Source of the DNA: Arthrobacter sp. CDRTa11 | Lineage (GTDB): Bacteria; Actinomycetota; Actinomycetes; Actinomycetales; Micrococcaceae | Length of the DNA: 64,000 bases | Assembly (NCBI RefSeq): GCF_026427775.1 | Contig: NZ_CP044532.1 | Coordinates: 2,232,001-2,296,000 of the forward strand | Direction: 5' to 3' | Shown: piece by piece, positions 42,842-51,511 of the stretch | Position numbering within the stretch: position 1 is the first letter of the stretch | How the letters are laid out: every line of letters begins with the position of its first letter | Position numbers and translations under genes: made by a program | Notes under the pieces: generated by a model | Database searches by the model: none | Told to the model about the DNA's origin: nothing | Seen by the model: only the letters and a program-made list of their open reading frames with translations

Positions 42842-43584
42842 GGCCGTACCCGGAGGTTGGCCATGCCGCCGTCGACCTCAAGGGCGGTGCCCGTGGTGGA
42901 AGTCGCCGCAGGGTGGGCAAGATGAACGATGGCGTGCGCGACTTCGTCTGTGCTAACCATTCGGCCCGTAGGCTGCCGTGCGTCCAGTGCCGCCCGCTCA
43001 GCGATTGGATCATCGAAGCTTTTGAGGAAGTTAGAAACGAAGGGTGTGTCCACCGTGCCCGGAAGGACCACGTTGACGCGGATGCCTTCCCGGACCACAT
43101 CGGCGGCCATCGCATAGGTAAGGGACAGGACCCCGCCCTTGGAGGCGCTGTACAGGGCGCGGTTGGGCAGGCCGTTCAGTGCGGCCACGGATCCGGTGTT
43201 AACGATGGCTGCATGGTGGGACTTACGCAGCCATGGCATGGCAGCCGCGGATACCCGGGCGATGCCGATGAGGTTTACATCCAGTACCTTCCGCCATTGG
43301 TCTTCGTCGTTCTCTTCCACGGTGCCGATGGCACTGACGCCGGCGTTATTTACTACGATGTCGATCCCGCCGGACCACGTGCCAATTGCATGGATCGCAG
43401 CCCGGACGGATGCAGTCGACGTGACGTCGGCTTTGAACCCGGTGAGCGGTGCCGGCAAAGAGTCGACGTTCCTGTCAAGCACTGCGACCTTGGCGCCTTG
43501 TGATGCCAACAATTGGGCGGTGGTGAGTCCGATTCCGGACGCTCCGCCGGTGACGACGGCAGTGAGTCCTTCAAAATCTCCCAT
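42838..43584 (-). CDS. SDR dehydrogenase, probable 2-keto-3-deoxy-L-fuconate 4-dehydrogenase
   Basis: A 248-residue classical short-chain dehydrogenase. The cofactor motif TGGASGIG, the NNAG strand, the catalytic serine in NTGSVAA and the YSASK pair (Tyr-x-x-x-Lys) are intact. The acidic residue in VAVLDRN favours NAD. In the diketo-hydrolase version of deoxysugar breakdown such an enzyme oxidises 2-keto-3-deoxy-fuconate (or -rhamnonate) at C4, producing the substrate of the adjacent FAH-type hydrolase. Specificity is inferred from the operon. Confidence 0.9.
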   Translation of the reverse strand: MGDFEGLTAVVTGGASGIGLTTAQLLASQGAKVAVLDRNVDSLPAPLTGFKADVTSTASVRAAIHAIGTWSGGIDIVVNNAGVSAIGTVEENDEDQWRKVLDVNLIGIARVSAAAMPWLRKSHHAAIVNTGSVAALNGLPNRALYSASKGGVLSLTYAMAADVVREGIRVNVVLPGTVDTPFVSNFLKSFDDPIAERAALDARQPTGRMVSTDEVAHAIVHLAHPAATSTTGTALEVDGGMANLRVRP

Positions 43585-43601
43585 TGGAGGTGCCTTTCTG
43601 C

Positions 43602-44369
43602 TTAGACGGTATCGAAGACATCTGCGGCGACAAAGGTCTGGCTGCAGGCGCCCAGCCCGTCAATTTCAAGTTCCACGACGTCCCCAGCCGTGAGGTAGGG
43701 CTGACCGGGCAGGCCCAGCGCGACTCCCGCGGGTGTTCCGGTGTTGACCAGATCTCCGGGGCGCAGGACCATGAACTGGCTCAGGTACCACACAATGTGG
43801 GCGACGTTGAAGATTTGGTTGGCGGTGGAACCGTTCTGCCGCATGGTGCCGTTGACCCACTGGCCGCCGCGTTCCAGCTGGAACTCCCGCTCTGAAACGT
43901 CGTGGGAGAGAACGTACCCGGCGATGTAGTCGTGGGCTTCCTCGGGACCGGAGAGGTATCGGGCGGTCTTGCCAATGACGATGCCGAGCTCGACTTCCCA
44001 GTCGGTCTTGACCGACCCGCGGGGGATGGGCACGCTGTCGAACGGGCCGATGATCGTAGAAGGGTCCTTCATGAAAACCACAGGCTCGGTGGGGTATTCG
44101 GCGCCGGTCTCGTCGGCGTGGTCCCGGTAATTCAGGCCCACGCAGACAATTTTGGTCGGCTGCGCGATGGGTGCGCCCACGCGTGCATCCTGGTCCTCCA
44201 GGGGAGCCAGCTTTCCGGCGTCAAGGGCATTTTGGGCCGCTTCGGGGCCGGTGCCGGACAGGAACTTACCATCGATATCCGGGGTGATGCAGGAGATGTC
44301 ATAGGTGGTGTCCCCGATGAGAACGGCAGGGGTTTCGTAGCCCATGGGACTGCGGCGCTGGAACTTCAT
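43602..44369 (-). CDS. Fumarylacetoacetate hydrolase family protein with apparent internal deletion
   Basis: A 255-residue FAH-family protein, shorter than the roughly 285 usual for diketo-deoxysugar-acid hydrolases. KIVCVGLNYRDHADETG, EPVVFMKDPSTIIGP, TDWEVELGIVIGK (metal-binding Glu residues) and NTGTPAGVALG are intact. After SEREFQLERGGQW the sequence jumps straight to VNGTMRQNG. The family normally has about 30 residues here, including the conserved KGKSxDTFxPxGPxLVT stretch with the active-site lysine. The reading frame stays open, so this looks like an in-frame deletion. By position it should cleave 2,4-diketo-3-deoxy-fuconate to pyruvate and lactate, but activity is doubtful. Confidence 0.85.
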   Translation of the reverse strand: MKFQRRSPMGYETPAVLIGDTTYDISCITPDIDGKFLSGTGPEAAQNALDAGKLAPLEDQDARVGAPIAQPTKIVCVGLNYRDHADETGAEYPTEPVVFMKDPSTIIGPFDSVPIPRGSVKTDWEVELGIVIGKTARYLSGPEEAHDYIAGYVLSHDVSEREFQLERGGQWVNGTMRQNGSTANQIFNVAHIVWYLSQFMVLRPGDLVNTGTPAGVALGLPGQPYLTAGDVVELEIDGLGACSQTFVAADVFDTV

Positions 44370-44459
44370 GGATGCTCTTTTCGCTCAGGAGTTTGGCTCT
44401 GGGGAAGTCCGGGACGACGGCACGGTTCCTTCTTCTGTTCTTTGTTGGGGGGTAGGAGT

Positions 44460-45593
44460 TCAGGGGGTCAGCTGCAGGCCGGCACGCGCGGGCCGGACGT
44501 GAGGACCTGCCGGGCTCTTCCAGCCGGACCGTTCGGCGATGGCGGCGATGGCGGCCTCGTCGACTTCGATACCCAGCCCGGGGGCGTCCCCGAGGACGAT
44601 GCCGCCGTCGGCGATGGTTTGGTCGATGGTAAGACCATCCGGGAAGCTGAGGTCCTGGACTTCGGTTGTCAGGTGGTTGGGCACTGCGGCCGCTGCGTGG
44701 GCGACGGGATTGCCGTTGTACCCTACCGGGCTAATGGGCAGGTCCCTGGCGTGCGCAATCGTTGCCACGCGGAGGAAGTGGGTAATGCCCCACACCATGC
44801 CGGTCTGGACCACGTCGACGGCGCCTGCGTCCAGAAGGGGGCGGTATTGCTCAAGCCCAACGAGATTCTCGCCCGTGGCCACAGATGCTTTGACGCCGCG
44901 GGAGACCATGGCCAGGCCCTCGGCATCCCATCGGCGAACGGGTTCTTCGATCCAAGCAAGCGGGATCTGGGACTCCACGTCGCAGACGTAGCGGATGGCC
45001 TGTTTGCGGGTCCACGCCTCATTGGCGTCCAGCATAAGGGCAGGTGTTGGCGAATTCTGCCTCAGGACATCGGCAACGGCGCGAAGCCGGCCGATGTCAG
45101 TCCTGGGATCCCTTCCGCCTTTGATTTTTCCGCTGGAGAAGCCCCGGTCGGCATAACCCTGGTAGACGCGGACAAGTGACTCGTCATCGAGTGCTATGTC
45201 CAGACCGGAGGCGTATCCGGGGACAAAGCGGTCGCGGGCACCGAGGGTGCGCCACAACGGTTCCTCTGCCATCTTGGCCTTTAGGTCCCAGAGGGCCATG
45301 TCCAGGGCACCAATGGTTCCGAAGGTGGTGCCGGCGTGGCCTGACTTGAAGACCCTGGCGATCATGCGGTCGTACAGAGATGTCACAGCGCGGGGGTCTT
45401 CGCCTTCGACGGCAGGAAATACCCGGGCAATGTCCGGGTGGGGACCGAGACCCACGCCCGTAAGGCCAGCGTCGGTGAGGACCAGGAGGACTGGGACCTC
45501 AGTGATTCCTCCTTCGACAAACCCGTTGACGTCCCCCACAGGGCGCCCCCAGTTATGCACGGTCGTCAGGCTTCTGTAGCCGATGATCTTCAT
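44460..45593 (-). CDS. Enolase-superfamily sugar acid dehydratase, probable L-fuconate dehydratase
   Basis: A 377-residue enolase-superfamily protein of the mandelate racemase group. The KxK-type lysine is in SSGKIKGGRD, and the three metal ligands can be placed in MLDANEAW, AWIEEPV and VATGENL. The C-terminal SPVGYNGNPVAHAAAAVPN lies where the His-containing loop is expected. It is the first gene of the leftward operon and is divergent from the GntR/FCD regulator (105-bp gap), which probably controls it. L-fuconate dehydratase is suggested by the neighbours; dehydratases for L-rhamnonate or related acids are similar. Confidence 0.88.
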   Translation of the reverse strand: MKIIGYRSLTTVHNWGRPVGDVNGFVEGGITEVPVLLVLTDAGLTGVGLGPHPDIARVFPAVEGEDPRAVTSLYDRMIARVFKSGHAGTTFGTIGALDMALWDLKAKMAEEPLWRTLGARDRFVPGYASGLDIALDDESLVRVYQGYADRGFSSGKIKGGRDPRTDIGRLRAVADVLRQNSPTPALMLDANEAWTRKQAIRYVCDVESQIPLAWIEEPVRRWDAEGLAMVSRGVKASVATGENLVGLEQYRPLLDAGAVDVVQTGMVWGITHFLRVATIAHARDLPISPVGYNGNPVAHAAAAVPNHLTTEVQDLSFPDGLTIDQTIADGGIVLGDAPGLGIEVDEAAIAAIAERSGWKSPAGPHVRPARAGLQLTP

Positions 45594-45698
45594 TTTGGCC
45601 TTCGCATCTCGTCATTGAATCACTAGGAAAGAGCATACATCATATGTCTGCGAGGGTGAGCAGAGGTAGTACGACATACGTTGACGTAGACTCGATTT
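45594..45698. promoter_or_regulatory. Divergent promoter region of the sugar-acid operon and its GntR regulator
   Basis: Short AT-richer gap between divergent genes. CATACATCATATG (around 45632-45645) is partly symmetric and could be a FadR/GntR-type operator. No single site is convincing by eye. Confidence 0.35.
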
Positions 45699-46487
45699 AT
45701 GACTACCGCAGAACTTTCGGCTCCTTCCGAGGGCCAAGCTGTCGTTTCCATGGGGATCCCTAATCTCGAGACGAAAATGCCGGCTGCCAGGCTCGGTGTC
45801 GCGGTAGTGCGCAGCCTGGTGGATGTGATCGTTACGGGTGTCCTTAAGCCCGGCGATTTGCTGCCCGCAGAAGGGGCGCTGACCGCGCAATTTGGCGTCA
45901 GCCGAACAGTGTTGCGGGAGTCCATAAAGCGCGTCGAGGAAAAAGGGTTGCTCACTGTGTCCCAGGGGCGGGGTACAACAGTGAATCCCACATCCTCATG
46001 GGACGTTGCCGATGAGACAGTCCTGGCTGCGATGATTGACCACGACGACTCGTTGGGCATTTTGGATGAAGTCAGTGCCGTTCGGGCCAGCCTGGAGTCC
46101 CTGATGGCGAGGGACGCAGCAATCCGCGCCTCGGTGGAAGAGGCTGATCAACTGCGGAAAGCCCTGCGTGCCATGGAACTTGCCCTGGATGATCCGTCTG
46201 CCTTCAGGCAGGCGGACATTAATTTTCACCGTCTGGTGATGGCGATTTCCGATAGCCGTCTCGCTGCCAGCATCGCCCATTCGTTGAGTGACCGGGCGGT
46301 CGAGAGCCAGCGATACCATGGCCGCGATCCGGAACGCGCCTTCGAGCTGACCATTGACGAGCACCGCCAGGTCCTGGATGCGATCGCCAGCGGTGACTCA
46401 GCAGGAGCGGAGGCGGCCATGCGCTCCCACATCGAAGGCTCATGGCAGCGGCGGCGTTTGCCCGTGGCCGGGAAAAGCCGGCACTAA
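45699..46487 (+). CDS. FadR/GntR-family (FCD domain) transcriptional regulator
   Basis: A 262-residue regulator. The N-terminal winged helix (about 32-100) reads LKPGDLLPAEGALTAQFGVS then RTVLRESIKRVEEKGLLTVS. The C-terminal all-helical FCD domain includes SAVRASLESLMARDAA, DINFHRLVMAISDSRL and DEHRQVLDAI, with a probable metal site in the latter histidines. FCD regulators of this type usually respond to sugar acids. Divergence from the dehydratase operon suggests that it senses a pathway intermediate such as fuconate or its keto-deoxy derivative. Confidence 0.92.
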   Translation: MTTAELSAPSEGQAVVSMGIPNLETKMPAARLGVAVVRSLVDVIVTGVLKPGDLLPAEGALTAQFGVSRTVLRESIKRVEEKGLLTVSQGRGTTVNPTSSWDVADETVLAAMIDHDDSLGILDEVSAVRASLESLMARDAAIRASVEEADQLRKALRAMELALDDPSAFRQADINFHRLVMAISDSRLAASIAHSLSDRAVESQRYHGRDPERAFELTIDEHRQVLDAIASGDSAGAEAAMRSHIEGSWQRRRLPVAGKSRH

Positions 46488-46551
46488 GAATCGACCGAAT
46501 CGGGGACTCTGGCGCCCATCGGCGGCCGCTAATGTCCTTTCCGGCTTCCCG

Positions 46552-47409
46552 CTATCCAATTCCGTAGGTAGCAGCCGCGGTTCCCCGGTCGAGGGCTTCC
46601 TGCTCGCTCGGGGACAGCGAAGACGACCATTGCAAGTACGTCTCAAGCCACGAATGGTACCCGCCTGTCAGCCGCACGAGAGGCCAGTCCGAACCGAACA
46701 TGAGCCGGTCAGCACCGAAAGCCTCAAGTGCGGTATCCATAACGGCGGCCACCTCCTCATAGGTCCAGGACTTCCAGTTGGCCTCGATGGTAAGTCCGGA
46801 GAGCTTGGCGACGGTATTCGGGCAGTCCGCGAGGGCCCGCAGGTCGGAAGACCAGGCCGACAGGTCGCCGGAGGCGATGGGCGGCTTGCCCAGATGATTG
46901 AGGACGAAGCTGACTTCCGGTTTGGAAGCGATGGCTTTCGATGCGGCGGACAATTGCCAGTGCCTGATAACTACGTCGAACGGCAGGCCATGGTTGCCAA
47001 TGGTAGTCAGGCCGCGGGCGACATCGCTGCGGCCCAGCCAATCTGGGTCCGGATCCAGGTGTGCCAGATGCCGTAGGCCGACCAGCTTCCCGGCTGGATC
47101 CGCACGGCGGCGGTCGAGGACATCGGAAAGGTCATCCGATGCCACATCCACCCACCCCACAACGCCATCAATGCCAGCTTCTGACGCGGCAGCAAGAAGG
47201 TCATCGGTCTCCTGATCGGAGTTGACAGCCTGCACGATGACGGCTTTGCAGACCTGTAGTCCGGCAGATGCCACGCCGGAGAGTGCGGACCGCAGATCCT
47301 CGGCCGAAAAGTCCCGGTTTATCGGCGACATGGATGAATCAATCCACGGTTGGGGATGGCGCGAGCGGTTCCAGACGTGCGTGTGTGAGTCAATGATGTT
47401 GCGCTGCAT
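46552..47409 (-). CDS. Amidohydrolase, probable L-fuconolactonase
   Basis: A 285-residue amidohydrolase_2 family protein. The metal-binding DSHTHVWN near the N-terminus, the histidines in VIRHWQ and VLNHLGKPP, and the aspartate in FGSDWPLV match the L-fucono-1,5-lactonase subgroup of COG3618. It opens the lactone made by the sugar dehydrogenase. It is convergent with the GntR regulator and so is transcribed separately from the main operon, from a promoter near 47410 onward. Specificity for fuconolactone is inferred from its neighbours. Confidence 0.88.
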   Translation of the reverse strand: MQRNIIDSHTHVWNRSRHPQPWIDSSMSPINRDFSAEDLRSALSGVASAGLQVCKAVIVQAVNSDQETDDLLAAASEAGIDGVVGWVDVASDDLSDVLDRRRADPAGKLVGLRHLAHLDPDPDWLGRSDVARGLTTIGNHGLPFDVVIRHWQLSAASKAIASKPEVSFVLNHLGKPPIASGDLSAWSSDLRALADCPNTVAKLSGLTIEANWKSWTYEEVAAVMDTALEAFGADRLMFGSDWPLVRLTGGYHSWLETYLQWSSSLSPSEQEALDRGTAAATYGIG

Positions 47410-47973
47410 GGTTTCGCCTGACTGGTTGTTTTAGGGGCATAACACCTTCCCCTTTTGGCTTGGGGCAGTGTGCGACTGAAGCCTCATTCGCAGCAACGCG
47501 GGATCCTCCGCATAAGACGTCATATGTGTGACCCGCAGCCTATTCTGCGTCCTCCATCACCGTCAATGGTGGTGCCAGAACAACACATATCAGGGCTGCA
47601 GCTGGTTCCGACAACCCCACTGTTCCCCCTTAGCGGAGAATGCTATTCCATTAATGGCCACAGGGATCGGGGATCTGACCGCTGCACATCACCCTGGAAT
47701 CGGGAATATACGTGGCGGCCTGAATATCGCCTTCGACGAATTCCATCGTGAGGTCCGTGTCCCGGCCATTGGTTCGCATGGTGTCCGGCCAGAAAACCAA
47801 AGTAGGACAGCTGTCCCTTCCCTGCAGCGGTGGGCGCAAAATGGCGCTTCTGAAATCGCCATTAAACGTAATACGTAAGATAAGGTATCTTTCACCATGT
47901 TTCATTCGATCGATAGCCTGCTGGTCCCAGCCGTCAACGAAGACGGCACCCTCAGGCGAAAGGGGTATGTCCG
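47410..47973. other. Divergent intergenic region between the lactonase and the beta-helix gene
   Basis: About 560 bp with no accepted gene. Short open frames here lack ribosome sites. CGTCATATGTGTGACC (near 47518) and GTAATACGTAAG (near 47868) are possible regulatory motifs but have no clear match elsewhere. Confidence 0.4.
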
Positions 47974-50703
47974 TTGTTCCTGATCCTTCAATGCTCTGGA
48001 CCTTGGCGAAGATTACTCGGGATGAGTACAGCCTTCATCCTCGCCACCGGAGCTCTTGCCATGACAGAGCTCGTCGAAACAGAACCTGCCAACGCCGCCA
48101 CAAAGATTTCCTTAACGGCGGCCGCGGAGGAAGCTGACCCCGCGGTCGCCCCGGAGCACGTTGTCTTCGTGGCGACAGATGGCGCACCGGATGCGGCGGG
48201 TACCTTCGAAGATCCGGTGTCGTCGATCGCGGAAGCGCGGGATTTACTGGCAGGAGAAACGTCAGCCGCTTCCCCAGGCGTGGTTTATATCCGGGGCGGT
48301 GTATATCAGGTTGAGGAAACGACAAAGCTCAGTGGCATTGAAAACTCCTACGTCACCTACACCTCCTACCGGGGTGAAGAGGTCCAATTCACCGGCGCTC
48401 GTACGTTGAGCACCGACGGCTTCCATAAGTTGGCAGATGTCTCGGGAACCCAGTATTCGTCGGCGTCTCGTCTGCAGGATTCGGTGCGCGACCAAATATA
48501 TGCGCTCGATCTTGACGCAGCTGGGATCGCGCCAGGCGACATTTATAAGAACGGGTTCAACTGGGTGCAACAGCCACTTCCGCCCGAGCTCCTTGTCGAA
48601 GGCGTTACACAAAAGATTGCCCAGTATCCGAATGGCGATGCGAAAATGACTCGCGCTGACCTAACGGTTAAATACGCCCCGCAAGGCGCCCGCGATTTTT
48701 TCTCCGATAAGACGAGTTCTACAAAAACGTACGACGAGATGTTGCAGATGCCGGGACCCATCTTCAATGCGGGTTCCACAGCCGTAAAGGAGCGCTTTCT
48801 AAAGTGGGGTCCTCCGACGACCTGGACGCAGCAGGTCAACCAACCGCCGCACTCCTCCAATGCAGGAGACCCCTACTACGTCGACAACTCGCAGTACGAG
48901 ACGGACGGGTGGCTGAGTGGATTCTTTGGCACAGATTGGGCCACAGAGAACGTTCAGATATATTCCGCCGCCGATGATGGTTACAACCTCCGTAGCAAGT
49001 ACCCCACGATGTACAAAGCGACCAGCTCAGGGGGCGTTTACAGTCTCATTGCTCAAAATGTCTTGTACGAGCTGGATAGCCCAGGCGAGTACTACATCGA
49101 CCGGTGGCAAGACAACAACGTGCTGTACTACCTTCCTGCCGATGGCACAGTAGACGGGAAGTCGATATCGTTGACGTCGCTCAGCGAGCCCTTCTTCAAG
49201 CTCGAGGGAGTGGCCGGTGTATCATTCAATGATTTGAGGTTCGACGGCGGTACAGGTGTAGGGATACAACTGTTTGATTGTGAGTCATGCCGAATTGAAA
49301 ACTCGGAGTTCGCCAACTTTAGCCTCGACGCTATCAGGATTGGCGAAGACAACCAGACGTTGACCGCTCTCGGCGAGTATCAGACCCGCCGCGGTGGGCA
49401 CAATAATCACGTGGCGAACAGCTCCTTCCACGACCTTGGCGGTGGCGGTGTATGGCTCGCCGGTGGCGACCGGAAGAGCTTGGAACGCGGCAATAACATC
49501 GTCAGTCACAACGAGTTCCGGAACATCTCCAAACTCACTCTCGCGAACTACACTCCCGCGATCACCCTGGCCGGAGTGGGCAACACGGCATCGCACAACT
49601 ACATACATGACACGCCCACAATGGCTCTGCAGATCTTCGGCAACGATATGCTCATCACTCACAACCGATTCGAGAACGTCGTGACGGCGGCCGCAGACCA
49701 GGCAGCGATTTACTCTGGCCGAGACTTCACGTACCTGGGCAACGAGATAGCCTACAACACCTTCGCGGACATTGACGGTCCGCGTCGATGGGCGATCTAC
49801 CTCGACGACGGGATGTCGGCCATGAACATCCACCACAACCTCTTCGACTCCGGAACCGAGGCGGTTTACATCAACTCCGGACGTGCGTCCGAGGTGACTG
49901 ACAACGTCTTCCTCGATCACGAGTATGCGGGATTCGAGTTGTCATTCCGTACGAAGCATGGCGCCACGCTGCCGGTGCCAAATCAGAAGGTGCATGTCGA
50001 GCGATTCAACGACATGCTGAAGGCGGGTGACGGCACGGGGTTCACGAATACGCAGGCAAACATCAACACCTGGCTACAGCACTACGCGGAAGACTACCCT
50101 GACCTCGTCAACTGGTACTGGCCATCGAATCCGGATGGCACTGCGTGCCAGAAGATCGACACGAGCTCGTGCACTGTGGAGGCAGCATATGAAAACCCGA
50201 ACTCACTGCTCGTGCCGTCCGGTACCGAAATCGCTCGGAACGTGCTCATCAACACCCCTGACGAGGGCCCGGGAGGAAAGACATGGCCGGAGAACTGGCA
50301 GTTCACCGAATATGACTACGACCACTACAACCCTGACCTCGACAGCATCCAAGTGTCAGTGAGCACTCCCCTGGAGGTGGGATTCGACCGGAATACACAA
50401 ACATTCTCCGACTCAAGCTCGCTGTCAACGACACCAAACTTTGGAGTGGACTGGATCGAGGCTTGGAACAGCGAATTCCCCGGTGCTGTGGTTGGCACGC
50501 AACCAGTGCCGGACAAGACCGCCCTGTGGGTGCAGATCGACGCGGGATGGGCTGTGGACCAGGACGCGCATTCCCCGAAGCGGGTCGAAGCGGTACAAAC
50601 TGCCCTCGCTGAAGCGATCGCGGTGGATGCGAGCGGTCAATCCACGGTCAAGCAGATTGACAAGGCGGAGGCGACCTTGGAAACGAGGCTAAAGAAGCTG
50701 TAG
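47974..50703 (+). CDS. Secreted GH141-like right-handed beta-helix protein with C-terminal FIVAR-like region
   Basis: A 909-residue exported protein. Starting at TTG 47974 (AAAGGGG 8 bp upstream) it has a signal peptide: basic RR, the hydrophobic LLGMSTAFILATGALAM and cleavage after ANA. The N-terminal FVATDGAPDAAGTFEDPVSS and VVYIRGGVYQVEETTKLSG, and the insert with ELLVEGVTQKIAQYPNGD, follow the GH141 layout, which includes alpha-L-fucosidases and xylanases. Parallel beta-helix coils occupy about 400-650 (repeats of the IENSEFANF, NIVSHNEFRN, NIHHNLFDSG type). The end (about 850-909) is a FIVAR-like helical repeat. No LPXTG anchor is present. Next to a fucose-type pathway, it may release L-fucose from polysaccharide; that is inferred. 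Confidence 0.82.
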   Translation: MFLILQCSGPWRRLLGMSTAFILATGALAMTELVETEPANAATKISLTAAAEEADPAVAPEHVVFVATDGAPDAAGTFEDPVSSIAEARDLLAGETSAASPGVVYIRGGVYQVEETTKLSGIENSYVTYTSYRGEEVQFTGARTLSTDGFHKLADVSGTQYSSASRLQDSVRDQIYALDLDAAGIAPGDIYKNGFNWVQQPLPPELLVEGVTQKIAQYPNGDAKMTRADLTVKYAPQGARDFFSDKTSSTKTYDEMLQMPGPIFNAGSTAVKERFLKWGPPTTWTQQVNQPPHSSNAGDPYYVDNSQYETDGWLSGFFGTDWATENVQIYSAADDGYNLRSKYPTMYKATSSGGVYSLIAQNVLYELDSPGEYYIDRWQDNNVLYYLPADGTVDGKSISLTSLSEPFFKLEGVAGVSFNDLRFDGGTGVGIQLFDCESCRIENSEFANFSLDAIRIGEDNQTLTALGEYQTRRGGHNNHVANSSFHDLGGGGVWLAGGDRKSLERGNNIVSHNEFRNISKLTLANYTPAITLAGVGNTASHNYIHDTPTMALQIFGNDMLITHNRFENVVTAAADQAAIYSGRDFTYLGNEIAYNTFADIDGPRRWAIYLDDGMSAMNIHHNLFDSGTEAVYINSGRASEVTDNVFLDHEYAGFELSFRTKHGATLPVPNQKVHVERFNDMLKAGDGTGFTNTQANINTWLQHYAEDYPDLVNWYWPSNPDGTACQKIDTSSCTVEAAYENPNSLLVPSGTEIARNVLINTPDEGPGGKTWPENWQFTEYDYDHYNPDLDSIQVSVSTPLEVGFDRNTQTFSDSSSLSTTPNFGVDWIEAWNSEFPGAVVGTQPVPDKTALWVQIDAGWAVDQDAHSPKRVEAVQTALAEAIAVDASGQSTVKQIDKAEATLETRLKKL

Positions 50704-50721
50704 ACGGAAGTCTGAAGCCGG

Positions 50722-50793
50722 CTGTGGCACAACGCCACAGAAGCTGCATCGGGAGGGTAGAGGGGCGCGCTGCCACTGGAACCCTCCCGATGC
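50722..50793 (+). terminator. Double hairpin after the beta-helix gene
   Basis: CTGTGGC (50722-50728) pairs with GCCACAG (50734-50740), and GCATCGGGAGGGT (50746-50758) pairs with ACCCTCCCGATGC (50781-50793). Two stacked stems right after the stop suggest termination of the gene, though no U-tract is evident. Confidence 0.65.
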
Positions 50794-50984
50794 GACTTCC
50801 CGGGAAATCGCTCCGCTGGAGCTGCTATCAACGCCGACAACAATTACTCCACTCATCTACTCTTGCTCCTTTTAGTATGTTTTCGATCTCATAGTTGAGG
50901 CTGCCAGCGGTACGGGCTGGCAGCTTCAACTGCGAAATTCGATCTCCAGTTATTTCAGCGTGTGGATAGCAAATCCAAAATAGA

Positions 50985-51470
50985 TCAGAGGAAGAACCGG
51001 TCGCCTGGTTCCCATCCGACGTCGTCCCCTGCGGGGAGGGCGCCGAATCCGAGCCGATTGCCACGGACGTACCAGTGAGGCGTCCAGAGGGCGCCGTCCT
51101 TGTCGGAGGTGTGATAGTGAACGTTGGACTCGCCGTTGAAGAGTCCGGGACCGTCGTGGCCTAATTCCAAGATCTGGATTAGGGATGCCAGTGATGAAGT
51201 GGGTGATGGTGCTGCGAGGGCTTGGGTGATGGGCCCGTCAAGTGACCATTCTTTGAGGGTCCAGTACTTTACCGTGCGGGCCGGGACGTCTGTTTCCACG
51301 AAGTCGCCGAAGTGCCGGAGAAAGTTCGGGCCAATGTAGGTGACCGCGAGGCCTCCGATTTTCCGGCCGAGGGTCAGGTATTCCTTCATTTGGAAGCGCT
51401 GGGTGCCTTCGAGGGATACGCTCTCTGCGGTGCTGATATTCAGGTTTGTTTCAGTGGTCAAATCGCTCAT
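50985..51470 (-). CDS. Hypothetical protein in ABC importer operon
   Basis: A 161-residue soluble protein without signal peptide. ATG 51470 (MSDLTTET) has AAAGGA upstream; the longer frame is less likely. Sequence such as TLGRKIGGLAVTYIGPNFLR, SNVHYHTSDKDGALWTPHWY and GALPAGDDVGWEPGDRFFL looks like a compact beta-rich fold, possibly cupin-like, but I do not recognise a family. It is the last gene of the leftward unit cupin-permease-permease-binding protein, so it may process or sense the imported compound. Confidence 0.75.
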   Translation of the reverse strand: MSDLTTETNLNISTAESVSLEGTQRFQMKEYLTLGRKIGGLAVTYIGPNFLRHFGDFVETDVPARTVKYWTLKEWSLDGPITQALAAPSPTSSLASLIQILELGHDGPGLFNGESNVHYHTSDKDGALWTPHWYVRGNRLGFGALPAGDDVGWEPGDRFFL

Positions 51471-51511
51471 ACGGGTTGTTCCTTTCGGGGAGCTGGAAGG
51501 TTGGGGGCTCA

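Noticed and set aside
43902..45179. 425-codon plus-strand open frame antisense to the FAH-type and dehydratase genes
   Set aside because: Spans two real genes and the gap between them on the other strand; no family features.
47748..48137. 129-codon frame overlapping the start of the beta-helix gene
   Set aside because: It crosses the signal-peptide region in another frame and has no domain; the TTG start of the beta-helix gene has a good ribosome site and signal peptide.
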